A program made the translations under genes and the position numbers. The notes beneath the pieces were generated by a model. It was not told the origin of the DNA, searched no databases, and saw nothing but the letters and a program-made list of their open reading frames with translations. From Rhizoclosmatium globosum (taxonomy: Eukaryota; Chytridiomycota; Chytridiomycetes; Chytridiales; Chytriomycetaceae), in assembly GCA_002104985.1 (NCBI GenBank), contig MCGO01000040.1, positions 186,001 through 250,000 of the forward strand: DNA of 64,000 bases. Direction: 5' to 3'. Below are positions 23,552 to 33,801 of the stretch, one piece after another; the stretch's first letter is position 1, and the number at the start of each line of letters is the position of its first letter.

Positions 23552-24133
23552 TTACTGCTCATCATCACTCTCTTCCCTGTCATCACGCTTCCGTCCTTGT
23601 GATTGGGCTGAAGGGTTGAATCCAGCTGGTTTGACGATAGGAGGCGTTTCAACAACAATCTTCTTTGGACCCGTCTTGTACCCCATCGCAATTGCCTGTC
23701 GCACTGCCATCGGCCGCCTGGACGACGAGAAAGAATCGGTTAGCTTTCAAGCTCGAATGGAACTCCGATGTGATCTGAGCTGCTTGGCCCAGTTGCTTAG
23801 GTACTCACGATACAAGTCTGCCAGCCACATCAGAATCCAACGCCACCTTCTCTTGTGCTACCTCTTTTGCGATTGGGTCCACTGGCGCGTCCTTGACCCG
23901 TTTGAAGTGAGCTTGAATCATAGCAAAACCTTTGCGTGACAATTTATTTCAAACTTATTCAGAAAAGAAGAAAGCTTGATGAGTTTGTTGATTTGGCTAT
24001 TTACTCAAGAAGGGAAAGAATGAAGAATACCTAGCACACTATCCACAAGAATAGTCGACGCATCAGCAGGAATCTCGACCGTCATTGCGAATCCGTTCCA
24101 GCAAGCCATCCGTTCTCGCAAGCCAGAGAACAT
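23552..24133 (-). CDS. Small protein of unknown function
   Basis: Three exons (24133-24031, 23929-23809, 23717-23552) join in frame to 129 aa starting MFSGLRERMACWNGFAMTV. The sequence is mostly polar, with a helix-like middle (QAHFKRVKDAPVDPIAKEVA) and a basic, then acidic C-terminus (GRKRDDREESDDEQ). No family was recognised. Phase agreement across two introns with consensus donors (GTATTC, GTGAGT) supports a real gene. It is divergent from the GPR89 gene with 224 bp between start codons, and lies 150 bp downstream of the NAT gene start. The start codon is a choice between ATGs at 24133 and 24109. Confidence 0.5.
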
Positions 24134-24357
24134 TAACAAACAGCCTGACATGGATTCAATGTGCCACAGATTTTTTTTCCAGCAACAGACGTGGAGGCGT
24201 TTGATAGATGAAGTGGGAAAAACACCCATAGGATGGAACGTCAATGGCTGTGTATGACTGAAGAAAGTGCATCAAAAATATGTTTGGGGTATTCTACATG
24301 ATTTAACTAGGTTTTCTTCCTTCCTTGTCTTGTTTCTTTGTTTTCATTCATTTGGAG

Positions 24358-26008
24358 ATGTTAGCAACACTGATTGTGGTTGCCTCTGCACCACTATTAT
24401 ACCTCACCGGCACGCACACACTTTCCGCTGTTCTTCCACCTAGTTCAATATCGTCATCTTCCGTTGCTCCACGTCGCCTGTTTGGCCTGTCTTTCTCGAC
24501 ATCATCGCTTCTATTTCTCCTTCTTTTGGTTGACATTGGCGGGCTGAGTGTACCGCCCTTTCTGTGGTTTCTTCTGCTTTCGATCAATTTGATTGTTGGG
24601 CTTGTTGTTGTTCCTTTTGTGCTGTGTTTCCACCTGACACTTACTTGGACACCTGCGATTGCGCTGTACCTGTTCGATGTGTTTGTGTTTACGACGTTGA
24701 CAAGCCCGGCCGAGGACAAGAAGAGCTTCCTGGGCTTCCTCGTGGGTCTCTTTACGATCCAGGACAACATGACCCGTGTGTCGGTTGTTGGCGTTGCTCT
24801 GATGGCCGTGCTCTCTGGCTTTGGTGCTGTGTACACGCCCTACTCGTCAATGTCGCGATTCATCAAGAATGTCGGTGATGACCACGTGCGCGAAAAGGAG
24901 GCCGAGCTCGATCGTACCCAAAACATCATTCTTCACAAACAACGACGCGTTCTGGAACTGACGGAAAAGAGGGGCAATTCTGCGAGAGACGCAGAACCAG
25001 GTTTCTTCAGAAGAGTGATTGGTAGCGTCGTTGGGTCCGAAGGTGCCGAGTTGCGAGAATTAAAAAGGGAAATACACGCTCTCGAGGCTCTTACGCGTAC
25101 GCTCAACACAGATTTGGAGCAGCTACAATATGAAAGGGTAACTTTCCATCGCTTTTGGTTTAGCAGATGCCCTGAATATTGATATATTGTACAGGATCGT
25201 TACAAAGCTTCAAAAACAATGTACGGTCAATTCCTCAACCTGATCGGATATTTCTTTTCATTGTACTGCATATACAAAATCATAACAGTTACGTTTCAGC
25301 CGTCTTAATTCTTAAATCACTGACACCAATATTTACAGTCTTGCATCAACCTGATATTCCACAATCACGGAGGAACCGATCCCATCACACTCGGAATTAA
25401 CTTTGCAATTCAAGCCCTTTCAGCAGAAGGCTCGCCTGCTACAATAACAATCGACGTCGAATCTTCAGCACAACAACTCTCCTTCTTAATGGTTGGCGGT
25501 CTAGTCTTCTGCTCTATCCGTGGACTGATTCTCCAGTTTTCAAAAGTACACACATTTTTGAACCCCCAATAGAACGCGTTTTTAATCATCCAACCCATTC
25601 CAGTTATTCCGCCTCATTTCAGGCACAAATACATCCATAACAGACACACTCATCCTCCTCTTCTCCGAAACAATCACACTATACAGTCTCTCCCTCGTCC
25701 TCATGATGCGTGTCAGTTTACCCCCACAGTATCGCGCAATTATTTCAAATGTTCTTGGAAAGAATATCAAGTTTGACTTTTATCAGAGGTGGTTTGATTT
25801 CATCTTTTTGGTGGCGGCAGTTGGGTCCGCGGTTGTAGTATTTGCCATGAGTGATGGGAATGTGGGTGGTGGAGGTGGTGCTGGTTTTGATATGAAGGAG
25901 TTTGAATTGCCAAGTCAAAGGGATGGTGGATTTGATGGACCGCCACGATTGTCAAGAGGAAGGAGTTCGGGAGTTGGGACGGAGGGCTTGTTGGGAAAGC
26001 GGATTTAA
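24358..26008 (+). CDS. GPHR: Golgi pH regulator / GPR89-type membrane protein
   Basis: Four exons (24358-25137, 25195-25287, 25339-25545, 25604-26008), all phase 0, give 494 aa. The N-terminal half has several hydrophobic segments, then the family hallmark RVSVVGVALMAVLSGFGAVY, a long helical loop (VREKEAELDRTQNI...EIHALEALTR), a second membrane block (NLIGYFFSLYCIYKI, GGTDPITLGI, GGLVFCSIRGLILQF), and the C-terminal RVSLPPQYRAIISNVLG followed by FYQRWFDFIFLVAA. GPHR/GPR89 proteins are anion channels of the Golgi and ER, needed for Golgi acidification, and relate to plant GTG proteins. The intron 3 acceptor is taken at 25603 because the next AG (25619) would break the frame. The last ~45 residues are Gly/Ser-rich and cytosolic-looking. 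The ATG at 24358 starts the first hydrophobic segment. Confidence 0.9.
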
Positions 26009-26670
26009 AGCAGAACAGTGTTACAATGGCGTGGATTTCATAGTTTTGGTGGCTTCGGTTGTGTGGAGTGGTTTTTGCGTTTGATGTAATTGAGATTAAT
26101 GTACTTGCCTATTGAAAGGGAAGATAGGTTTGATGGAGTCCTAGTAGGTTTGAGACAGAAGGAAAGCGCATTTGTAGCAGAGTTTGGAGGTGTTGTATTT
26201 CAGTGAGATGTATGAGGACTGGGTTTATTTTGCAACGTGTGGGGCTAGTGAATGTATTGGGAGTTGGGACAGGGGAAGTGGTTTTAGAGGATAAAAGTAG
26301 AATCTTGAGCATATAATTACGATTGATTTATTAAAGGTGTTAATTACAATTGCCGTCGTGTCCCATGAAACAAAAGGAACTGCTTGAACCCAACAGCAAC
26401 TATCCTACTGAATGGCCGGCGTGACCTAGTGTCTTACTGCAAAACCTGCGACCATATTGGGCTCTCCAGGTATATTTCTCTCACTTTTCAAACACTAGTC
26501 GTGGTACCGCTCGTTAAATGCTCACAAAACACAGGCAACTAGAAGACAAGATTGCAGTATAGGCATCCTTTCTACAACAAAAACTGACTAGTATATTGCA
26601 TACTTTTACTTAGAGATTAGAGAAGAGAAGAAACAAAACATGAAATACAAATAAGAGTCCAGTGAATTTA
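26009..26670. other. Intergenic region between convergent genes
   Basis: About 660 bp between the GPR89 stop and the carnitine acetyltransferase stop. It holds 3' UTRs and AT-rich sequence, with AATAAA-like elements on both strands around 26310-26330. No supportable ORF, tRNA or repeat was found. Confidence 0.5.
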
Positions 26671-29264
26671 CTATGTTGATGCAGCAGCGGCAGAAGGCGT
26701 TGCAGTCGCCGCAGGTGCAGGTGCAGGTCGTGGGGGAGGAATAGTAGCCTCGAAAACCACCTTCATCTCCCGCAGAGCCTCCATGAAGTTGTAATGCATA
26801 ATTTCGTTCTGCAAACGAAGCGAGCAGAGGTTAAACTGGAGAGAGTCATTCTTGACCATGTAAGCAACACCATAACCATCAGGAACGACTTGACCCCACC
26901 CGTATCCAACGAAGTATTCAGATGTAATTTGTGACGTCGAGAGAGTCCAGTGTGACGACAAAGCGTATGATGGATCCTTGAAAATGGCTGGCTTTTCTTC
27001 TTTGGACTTGATGGATAGACGGAGACCAAGTAAGTGACGATCAACACCCTTTCCATCAGCAGCCAGTGCCATGTACGCAGATTGAGACGCAACCGCCTTT
27101 CTGCCAAGGATACCCTTTTCTTCAATTGACATATCATTGTCCTGCATAGCCTTGACCCACGCAACAGATTCCATAGAAACGCTACGACCAGTTTCAGTAC
27201 GACCGTAAGCGTACTTCTTGGTTTGAGCAGACTCGTAAGTAGCAACGCAAGTACCATAAGTCTTGTAGTACGCCAATTGAATAGCCATCTGGGCATATGC
27301 ATCTGGAGAACATCCAAGCTTCTTAATCAAGTTCTTGCCGTAGCCTTCGAAAACTACAACTTTCATATCGTGCTTTGCAACAAGGGCATCGAACTTTTGC
27401 TGCGCGATGGTGATTTCGCGCTTGAGAGAGTTGGACAGTTCGAATTCAAGCTTCTTTGGCGGTGAGATTTTGGATCCAGAAGGAGTGCCGTGATTCAGCT
27501 TTCCCTTGTCAAGGCTAATTTAACGAATTTAGAATTTGGCAAGGTTACTAAAGTTCAAGTTACCTTTCCATAATGAACTCGCACATTCTCGAAGTGGGTG
27601 TGGCATCCATCATTGAGTGTTCGCCGTTGAAACCAGCTACTCCATTATCAAAGATGATGAATTGAACAGACTTATCAAAGAATCTGTTGCGACCGTCTCC
27701 AACCCAACAAGACTTGGCTCTCTACGAACACTGTATCAGTAATCCTACAAATCTAAATAACAGAAACAGTTACTTGGTCGTATGTGACAGGTTTGGTGTC
27801 GTCAAGGCAAACAACAAAAGCAGCCGTCTCAATTCTATCCAAGGATGATCTGTTCTTTGGGGAAGCGGCCAACAAATCCTTGCGGACACGAGTCCATGTG
27901 TCACGATCTTGAGTAGTCAGAGAGCCAACTGGAGTTTCCTTATCGTTACCAGCAAGCTTGTATACAGCTTCGATTTGGCTGAAAGGTAATGAACTGATGA
28001 GTAACATACCAACCAATCAAACGAAATACTCACGCTTCAATTTCGGAGGTAGAAAGCTGTCTACCATCAATGACGAGTTCAATGGTAAAGAATTTGTTGT
28101 TTCTAATCACAACAATGTGGTTGTTGGTGTGTGGGTTCGAGTTACGAGTTCCATCCTCAATAGCCTTGGGAATACGAGTAGAGTTGAACAAGTACTTGTA
28201 TTGATGAGCACAGAGAGGAGCTTTACGGGCCATATCTGGTTCAAGTTCCTCAGTAACGACAAGACGACGGAACTCCATGGCACCCGTGATGATTTCGGCA
28301 GCACGAGCGGCAGGCTTGTTCATTAAACGCTTGTCATCCACGAAGCAGAAGAAGTAGTTGACAAAGACCTGAGGAATAACGACATAGATAAGAACCTTAC
28401 TCCCAAATAGTGCCACACAGGCAGGCAAGTACATTCAAAAACACCTACCACTACAGGATCCCTGTATCCCATGTATGCATACGAGTTCCACCAATCGATC
28501 AACCAACTAGTGGTCTTAGAGGCGTCATGCTCAAGCAAGCGTTTTTGCAACTCTTCACCCCTTCCTCCAGGTTGCAAGAACTCCTCAACGGCCTTCACAG
28601 TTGCCTCGTATTCCTTATCACCGACAAGTGGGCGGACTGTCTTGAGGTACAAGGAGCAAGTTTCTTGGAGAGTTGGGACAGGGAGCTGCATCAAGATCCG
28701 AGTCAGCGGACTCGAATCATCATGACGTGAAACACAAGAGACACACCTTTGGAAGATCCTTTTGTTTCGCATATAGTTTGCCGTTGGTGGGTATTTTGGT
28801 AGCAACGGCGGTTGATTCGGTTTCAGATACAGGTGGCTGAGGGGGCTGGTTGTAAGATGCATGCAAGACCTCGGCTGGGATTGGCTCGTCTTCCTCTTCT
28901 TCAACACATCCCACGGACTTGCTCTATGTTCCGTAGGTGTATCAGCAACGCATTCAAGGGGGAGATAGTAATGTGAAGTACCAGAATCTTGACTTTCTGC
29001 AAGCGCTTGTAGACAACACTCAGGAGATTCATGATAATATAGAAATAGGCGGCAAGGCTTTTGAATAACGACGCTGGTTGAACTGCTAATTGGGTTGAGG
29101 TTGTGGGCTGAAACAGCGGGTATCAGAGATGCTTTTTTTTCTTCTTTGGCTGAGTCTCTGGCTTTCCTCACCTTGGCGTTATTAATGCTACTACTGCCGC
29201 CAGAACTGATTTCGCTGGTTTTCGGAATGGACGCGGCAGACGCTCTCTTTCTTGCTCCAGCCAT
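26671..29264 (-). CDS. Carnitine O-acetyltransferase (copy 1, no peroxisomal tail)
   Basis: Exons 29264-29172, 29107-28982, 28923-28747, 28685-28449, 28368-28034, 27978-27774, 27721-27564 and 27514-26671 join in frame to 724 aa. The transferase moves acetyl between CoA and carnitine. Family marks: LPVPTLQETCSLYLKTVRPL at the start of the domain, STSWLIDWW-like TTSWLIDWWNSYAYMGYRDP, the active-site His in FNGEHSMMDATPTSRM (~res 427), ETGRSVSMESV and DGYGVAYMV. The C-terminus is Pro/Ala-rich and ends AAAST, with no PTS1 tripeptide. The N-terminal ~130 residues are unique: polar start, then a short hydrophobic stretch (SLAAYFYIIMNLLSVVY), then an acidic linker. This could anchor or retarget the enzyme. 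The upstream ATG at 29264 is used because exons 1-3 join in phase; an internal ATG at 29032 is an alternative start. Confidence 0.85.
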
Positions 29265-29772
29265 TTGTCGATTTCTTTTCTTCGCGGTGACAGATAACAA
29301 CAGACCTGCGAAAAATTGCGTAACGAAAAAATCGTTTGGGGAAAGGAGCCACTCAAGGACGCCTCTGAATTTTCTGCCCATGTGCTGAGTGAAGATAAGA
29401 AGAAAGGGGAGAAGGAATGGCAAGAAAAGCGTATGGTGCCACGTTCATCGAAACTAAATTGGGGAAAGCCAGATTATTGGCTGAACGTTTAATGGTTGCC
29501 GAACCTTACTTTTAGCCTTCCTTGCCCCCCAAGCTTCAACTGATAAGATATAAGCTTCAAGTTGATATCTCTTAATCTTTGATTCATTAATGTTTTATCT
29601 TTCACGCTAACATTCCCTCTTTCTGCGAGTAAAGAAGCAATCTTGTATGTAACAGCACAAAAGATTCGTCCATGTATTATTAGAAACTCAAAGAGATCAA
29701 ACGTAGAAATGAAGAGGAATAAAACCTTTCCCACCGTAAACCACAACGAGACAGAAATGAAAAAGAGGCAGT
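29265..29772. other. Intergenic region between tandem carnitine acetyltransferase genes
   Basis: 508 bp, AT-rich. It should contain the promoter of copy 1 and the 3' end of copy 2. No further gene or repeat was seen. Confidence 0.45.
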
Positions 29773-32408
29773 TTAAAGCTTCGCCTTTGGCGCTGGAGCA
29801 GTTGCCTCAAACACAACCTTCATCTCCCTCAACGCTTCCAAAAGGTTATACCGCATCTCCTCGTTCTGCAACTTCTGGCTCACCAAGTTGAACTGCAAAA
29901 CGTTGTTGTTGACCATGTAAGCACATCCGTAACCGTCAGCAACAACTTCTCCCCAACCGTAACCGTTGTAGTACTCAGACGAGATCTGGGAGGTGGACAA
30001 GTTCCAGTGCGACGAAAGGGCGTAGGATGGGTCAGTGAAAATGGTTGGCTTTGGCTCGTTTGGCTTGAGGAGGAGACGGAGACCGAGGAGGTGTCTGTCG
30101 ACTCCCTTTCCGTCAACGGCTTTGGCCATGTATCCAGATTGAGCAGCAATGGCTTTACGACCTAGTTCTCCCTTCTTTTGAGCCTGAATCACAAAACTTC
30201 GGTTAGTATGGACGTCAAGATAGGTCGCCTATTCAAAATTGAACTTACTGGAATGCTGGCATCCTGCATAGCCTTTACCCAGGCAACAGACTCCAATGAC
30301 ACACTGCGACCAGTCTCAGTACGTCCGTAAGCGTACTTCTTAGTCTGGGCAGACTCGTAAGTCGCACGAGACACACCGTAAGTCTTGTAGTAAGCCAACT
30401 GAATCGCCATTTGGGCGTAAGCGTCTGGAGAACATCCAAGCTTCTTGATCAAGTTCTTTCCGTAACCTTCGAACACAACAACCTTGAGGTCGTGCTTTCC
30501 AACGAGCTCGGCAAACTTTTGCTCAGCGGTTGTGATTTCCTGCTTAATTTGAGGAGAGAGGTCCCAGGCGAGCTTTTGTGGGGTGGAGAGGGAGGTGGAG
30601 TTGCTAGTTCCGTGGTTGATCTTTCCCTTGTCGAGGCTACATTTGGAAAGAAGTGAGATACTGGCTCAAAATTCTTGAGAATGAAGAAATTTACCTCTCC
30701 AAAACCCAGTCGCAAAGACGGGAAGTTGGGGTTGCATCCATCATGGAGTGTTCACCGTTGAATCCAGCGACACCATTGTCGAAAACAATAAACTGGAAAG
30801 ACTTGTCAAAGAATCGGTTCTTTCCGTCACCAACCCAACAAGCGTGGGATCTCTGTATAGAAGTTTAGTTAAAGAAATTCGATAGGCAGTCACAAACCTG
30901 TTCGTAAGAAACAGGCTTAGTGTCGTCCAAACAGACAACGAAAGAAGCAGATTCAATCTTGTCCAAAGAAGCCTTGTTCTTTGGAGAAGCAATCAACTGT
31001 TCGCGGATCTGTACAACAACCAGTCAGTACTTCCAAACTCCAATTCCAACAAAACCAAAACAAATTACCTTGGCCCAAGAGTCACGATCTTGAGTAGTGA
31101 AAGCTCCTACAGCAGGCTCCTTGACATTTCCAGCCGCCTTATAAATCTTCTGCAACTGTGCCTCAATCTCGGCTGTGCTCAACTGACGACCATTCTCAAC
31201 AAGTTCCAACACATAGAACTGGTTGTGACGCATCACGATAATGTGGTTGTTCGCACGAGGGTCTGAGTTTCTGGTCACGTCCTCAGGAATCTTTGGGATA
31301 CGAGTTGAGTTGAAGAGGAATCTAGATTCACAACCCATGAGTAAGACCAAGTAACGAATAATGTAATGGTTGTTTTACCTGTATTGGTGGGAACACAAGG
31401 GAGCCTTACGAGCCATGTCAGGCTCGAGTTGCTCACTCACAACCAGCTCCTTGAAGGCAAGAGCACCGGTAATCAATTCCGCAGCTCTTGCAGCTGGTTT
31501 GTTCAAGTACTGCTTCTTATCAACGAAACCTTATACAAAGTTTGATTTGTCAGATCCTAGTATCACCTATAGTGACAAGAACTAGGTAAACCAAACTACT
31601 CACAGAAAAAGTAGTTGACCCAAACAACGACAGGGTCTCTGTATCCCATGTAAGCATACGAGTTCCACCAGTCAATGAGCCATGAGGTTGACTTTGACTT
31701 GTCGTGCTCGATAAGACGGGCTTGGAGCTCTTCACCCTTGCCGCCTGGCTTTTGGAACTCCTGAACGGCGGCAACAGTTTTTGCGTAGGCCGCGTCGTCG
31801 ACGAGAGGACGGACGGTTTCGAGGTACAATGGAAGAGTTTCAGAGAGAGCAGGGACTGGGAGCTTTTGTGGTTTGGGGTAGATTGCGTGCGGTTAGATAT
31901 TATGTTGAGACGTATATAGTACGAAATTTGGAAGGAGAGGGCAAGAAGAGGTTGGGTTTGAGTTTGAGTTTGTGGCGCCAGGGTTCGTAATAGCTGTTGT
32001 TTCCCCATCCGCCGTTCCAGATGGCCACCAAATCGACTCCCTGACGCTTAAGATATAGTTGATTGGATTGCAATTGTGTAGCAGGAGTATCCTGAGACTG
32101 ACAGCACCAGGGACTAAAATGAGAGAATGACCAGATAGTTATCTGGTCAAGACCGGCCATAAGACACACCTTTGGAAGGCTCGATTGAGAGCGGTACAAT
32201 GGCCCTGGAGCATTTGAGGACGAAGGCATGCGAGTTACAGTTGCGGTTGAGAAACGGGCAGTGGCTTTGAATAGGGGAGTTGGCTGTCTCACAGACTGAG
32301 AAAGAAGCAGCGATCGGATCTGTTAAAGAGGAAGAGGGCGGAGTCAGTTCAACGCGTGCCGGAAGAAAGCGCGAAAACGAGGGACCGGAAGCAAAAAACA
32401 CGGACCAT
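29773..32408 (-). CDS. CAT2: Carnitine O-acetyltransferase (copy 2, -AKL, dual-targeting layout)
   Basis: Exons 32319-32170, 31862-31604, 31529-31379, 31321-31069, 31008-30898, 30852-30695, 30636-30249 and 30183-29773 join in frame; a first coding exon consisting only of ATG (32408-32406) would complete 627 aa. The catalytic His lies in FNGEHSMMDATPTSR and the domain starts LPVPALSETLPLYLETVRPL. The protein ends PKAKL, a PTS1-type peroxisomal signal. The N-terminus read from exon 32319 is a textbook mitochondrial presequence (IRSLLLSQSVRQP, ATARFSTATVTR). An internal ATG (32229) would drop it. Yeast Cat2 is known to reach mitochondria and peroxisomes by this kind of arrangement. The first-exon assignment is uncertain: the donor after ATG is GTCCGT. 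The intron after exon 32170 is unusually long for this window (~307 nt). Several intron positions differ from copy 1, so the duplication is not recent. Confidence 0.85.
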
Positions 32409-32742
32409 TGTGATGAATCTGTCGCTTTTTTTCGTTGGGAAACTCGCAAAGCACGTGGGGGCCGTTGACAGCATTATCATTGCCTCTGATAACAGTGGGA
32501 GACAATTGTTATTGCAGTATTCGTGTTGAACGCGTGCCAAATGCGTGGGTATCGGTAAAAGTGCACTTCACATAGAAGGCATTAATTCTGCCAGACTCTC
32601 GTAATTTAAAGGAACATTATTCATTCACGGATATATCTATTAAAATCAAGTAAGGTCATCTGTTATTTTGTTTAAAAAGAGATTGTTCTCATTTCTCTTG
32701 TCTGTTTTCTCTTTTTCTGGTCAGTGTTCTTGTTCAACAGAA
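32409..32742. promoter_or_regulatory. Divergent region between copy 2 carnitine acetyltransferase and uS2m
   Basis: 334 bp between inferred start codons of two genes whose products both enter mitochondria. AT-rich near 32580-32690. No motif is claimed; promoter function is inferred. Confidence 0.35.
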
Positions 32743-33696
32743 ATGGCAGCAACACCAACCCAACGACTTCTGCGGCTTCTCCCAACACAGTCCCTTCCCC
32801 GGGTAGTACCACCAAGCAGCCGAAGCAGCAGCAGCACTGACCACGTGAACCACGCGCTGTCAGTGTCCGGACTGATGGCAGCGAATGCGCACCTTGGAGC
32901 ATCGAGCACGAGACAGCACGCGAACATGCTCCGATTCGTGCACGGCGTTCGAGGCGGCGTGTCCGTGCTCAACTTGGACGCAACGCTGGCCGCCCTCCGC
33001 CGCGCCTGTGCCGTGGCCGCAGCGGTCGCCCCAACAAACATTGTCTTTGTCGGAACGAGACGGGCAATCCATAGAATTGCTGCTGATGCCGCCCTTGCTT
33101 CCGGTGCGGCTTTCGTGACAAAGTGGGTCGGCGGTTCCCTGACAAACAAGGAGCGTGTCCTCAAACGATCCGTCAGATTCGACCCTGACAGAGTCACTCA
33201 ATTGCAGACAGACGATAAAGATGTGCTGGATCGACAGCCGAGAGTGAAGTTGCCGGACTTGGTTATCTTGCTCGACATGAACAACAACTTGCATGCTGTC
33301 AGAGAGGCAAACCAACTCAACATTCCTATCATTGCAATCACAGACTCAGACTGCGACCCCAATCTTGTTCAGTACCCTATCCCTGCAAACGATGACTCTC
33401 TCTCCTCAGTCGGCTTGATTGCTGGTCTCTTGTCAAAAGCCATCAGTGACGGTGCTGCCATTCGTTCTGCTCGTCCTCCTCGTGCTCCACGTTCTGACAG
33501 AGATGCCCGATCAAACTCTGAAAGCAGCAACAGCAGCAACAACTACAATAACAACAAACGTGCTTCCCCTCGGGATCAGCCTCCCCGCGACCAGTCAGGA
33601 AGCAAATCTCAGCGTGCTCCAAAACAACAAAGTACTGAAGCTTCAACTGCTTCAGCACCGAAACCATCGTCGACTGTAGCCTCAACGAGCGAATGA
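32743..33696 (+). CDS. MRP4: Mitochondrial ribosomal protein uS2m
   Basis: Intronless, 317 aa from the ATG at 32743. An upstream in-frame extension lacks an ATG, and the chosen start gives a Leu/Arg-rich presequence-like N-terminus (MAATPTQRLLRLLPTQ). S2 signatures: NAHLGASSTRQHANML, GVRGGVSVLNLDATL, NIVFVGTRRAIHRI, FVTKWVGGSLTN, LPDLVILLDMNNNLHAVREA and IPIIAITDSDCDPN. The last ~70 residues are an Arg/Ser/Asn/Gln-rich low-complexity tail absent from bacterial S2. Role: small subunit of the mitochondrial ribosome, where uS2 binds at the neck. AATAAA at ~33765 follows the stop. Confidence 0.9.
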   Translation: MAATPTQRLLRLLPTQSLPRVVPPSSRSSSSTDHVNHALSVSGLMAANAHLGASSTRQHANMLRFVHGVRGGVSVLNLDATLAALRRACAVAAAVAPTNIVFVGTRRAIHRIAADAALASGAAFVTKWVGGSLTNKERVLKRSVRFDPDRVTQLQTDDKDVLDRQPRVKLPDLVILLDMNNNLHAVREANQLNIPIIAITDSDCDPNLVQYPIPANDDSLSSVGLIAGLLSKAISDGAAIRSARPPRAPRSDRDARSNSESSNSSNNYNNNKRASPRDQPPRDQSGSKSQRAPKQQSTEASTASAPKPSSTVASTSE

Positions 33697-33801
33697 AAAC
33701 TATGTTGGAATCAAAATGGATGATGATGGGGGGTAAACTGAGACGAAGGTGTTTGGAAGTCACCAATAAACTGTATTGACGTTTATTCTTCCATAAAAGG
33801 G

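Noticed and set aside
24325..24357. Upstream start for the GPR89-like protein
   Set aside because: The upstream in-frame extension begins with a non-ATG codon; ATG 24358 begins the first membrane segment.
26330..26600. Possible structured RNA in the GPR89/carnitine acetyltransferase intergenic region
   Set aside because: No tRNA-like, snRNA-like or convincing hairpin pattern could be found by eye; it is most likely 3' UTR.
28323..29423. Long minus-strand open frame of ~366 codons across the 5' part of carnitine acetyltransferase copy 1
   Set aside because: It reads through three well-supported introns. Splicing in phase gives the real protein, and the unspliced frame has no domain beyond the true exons.
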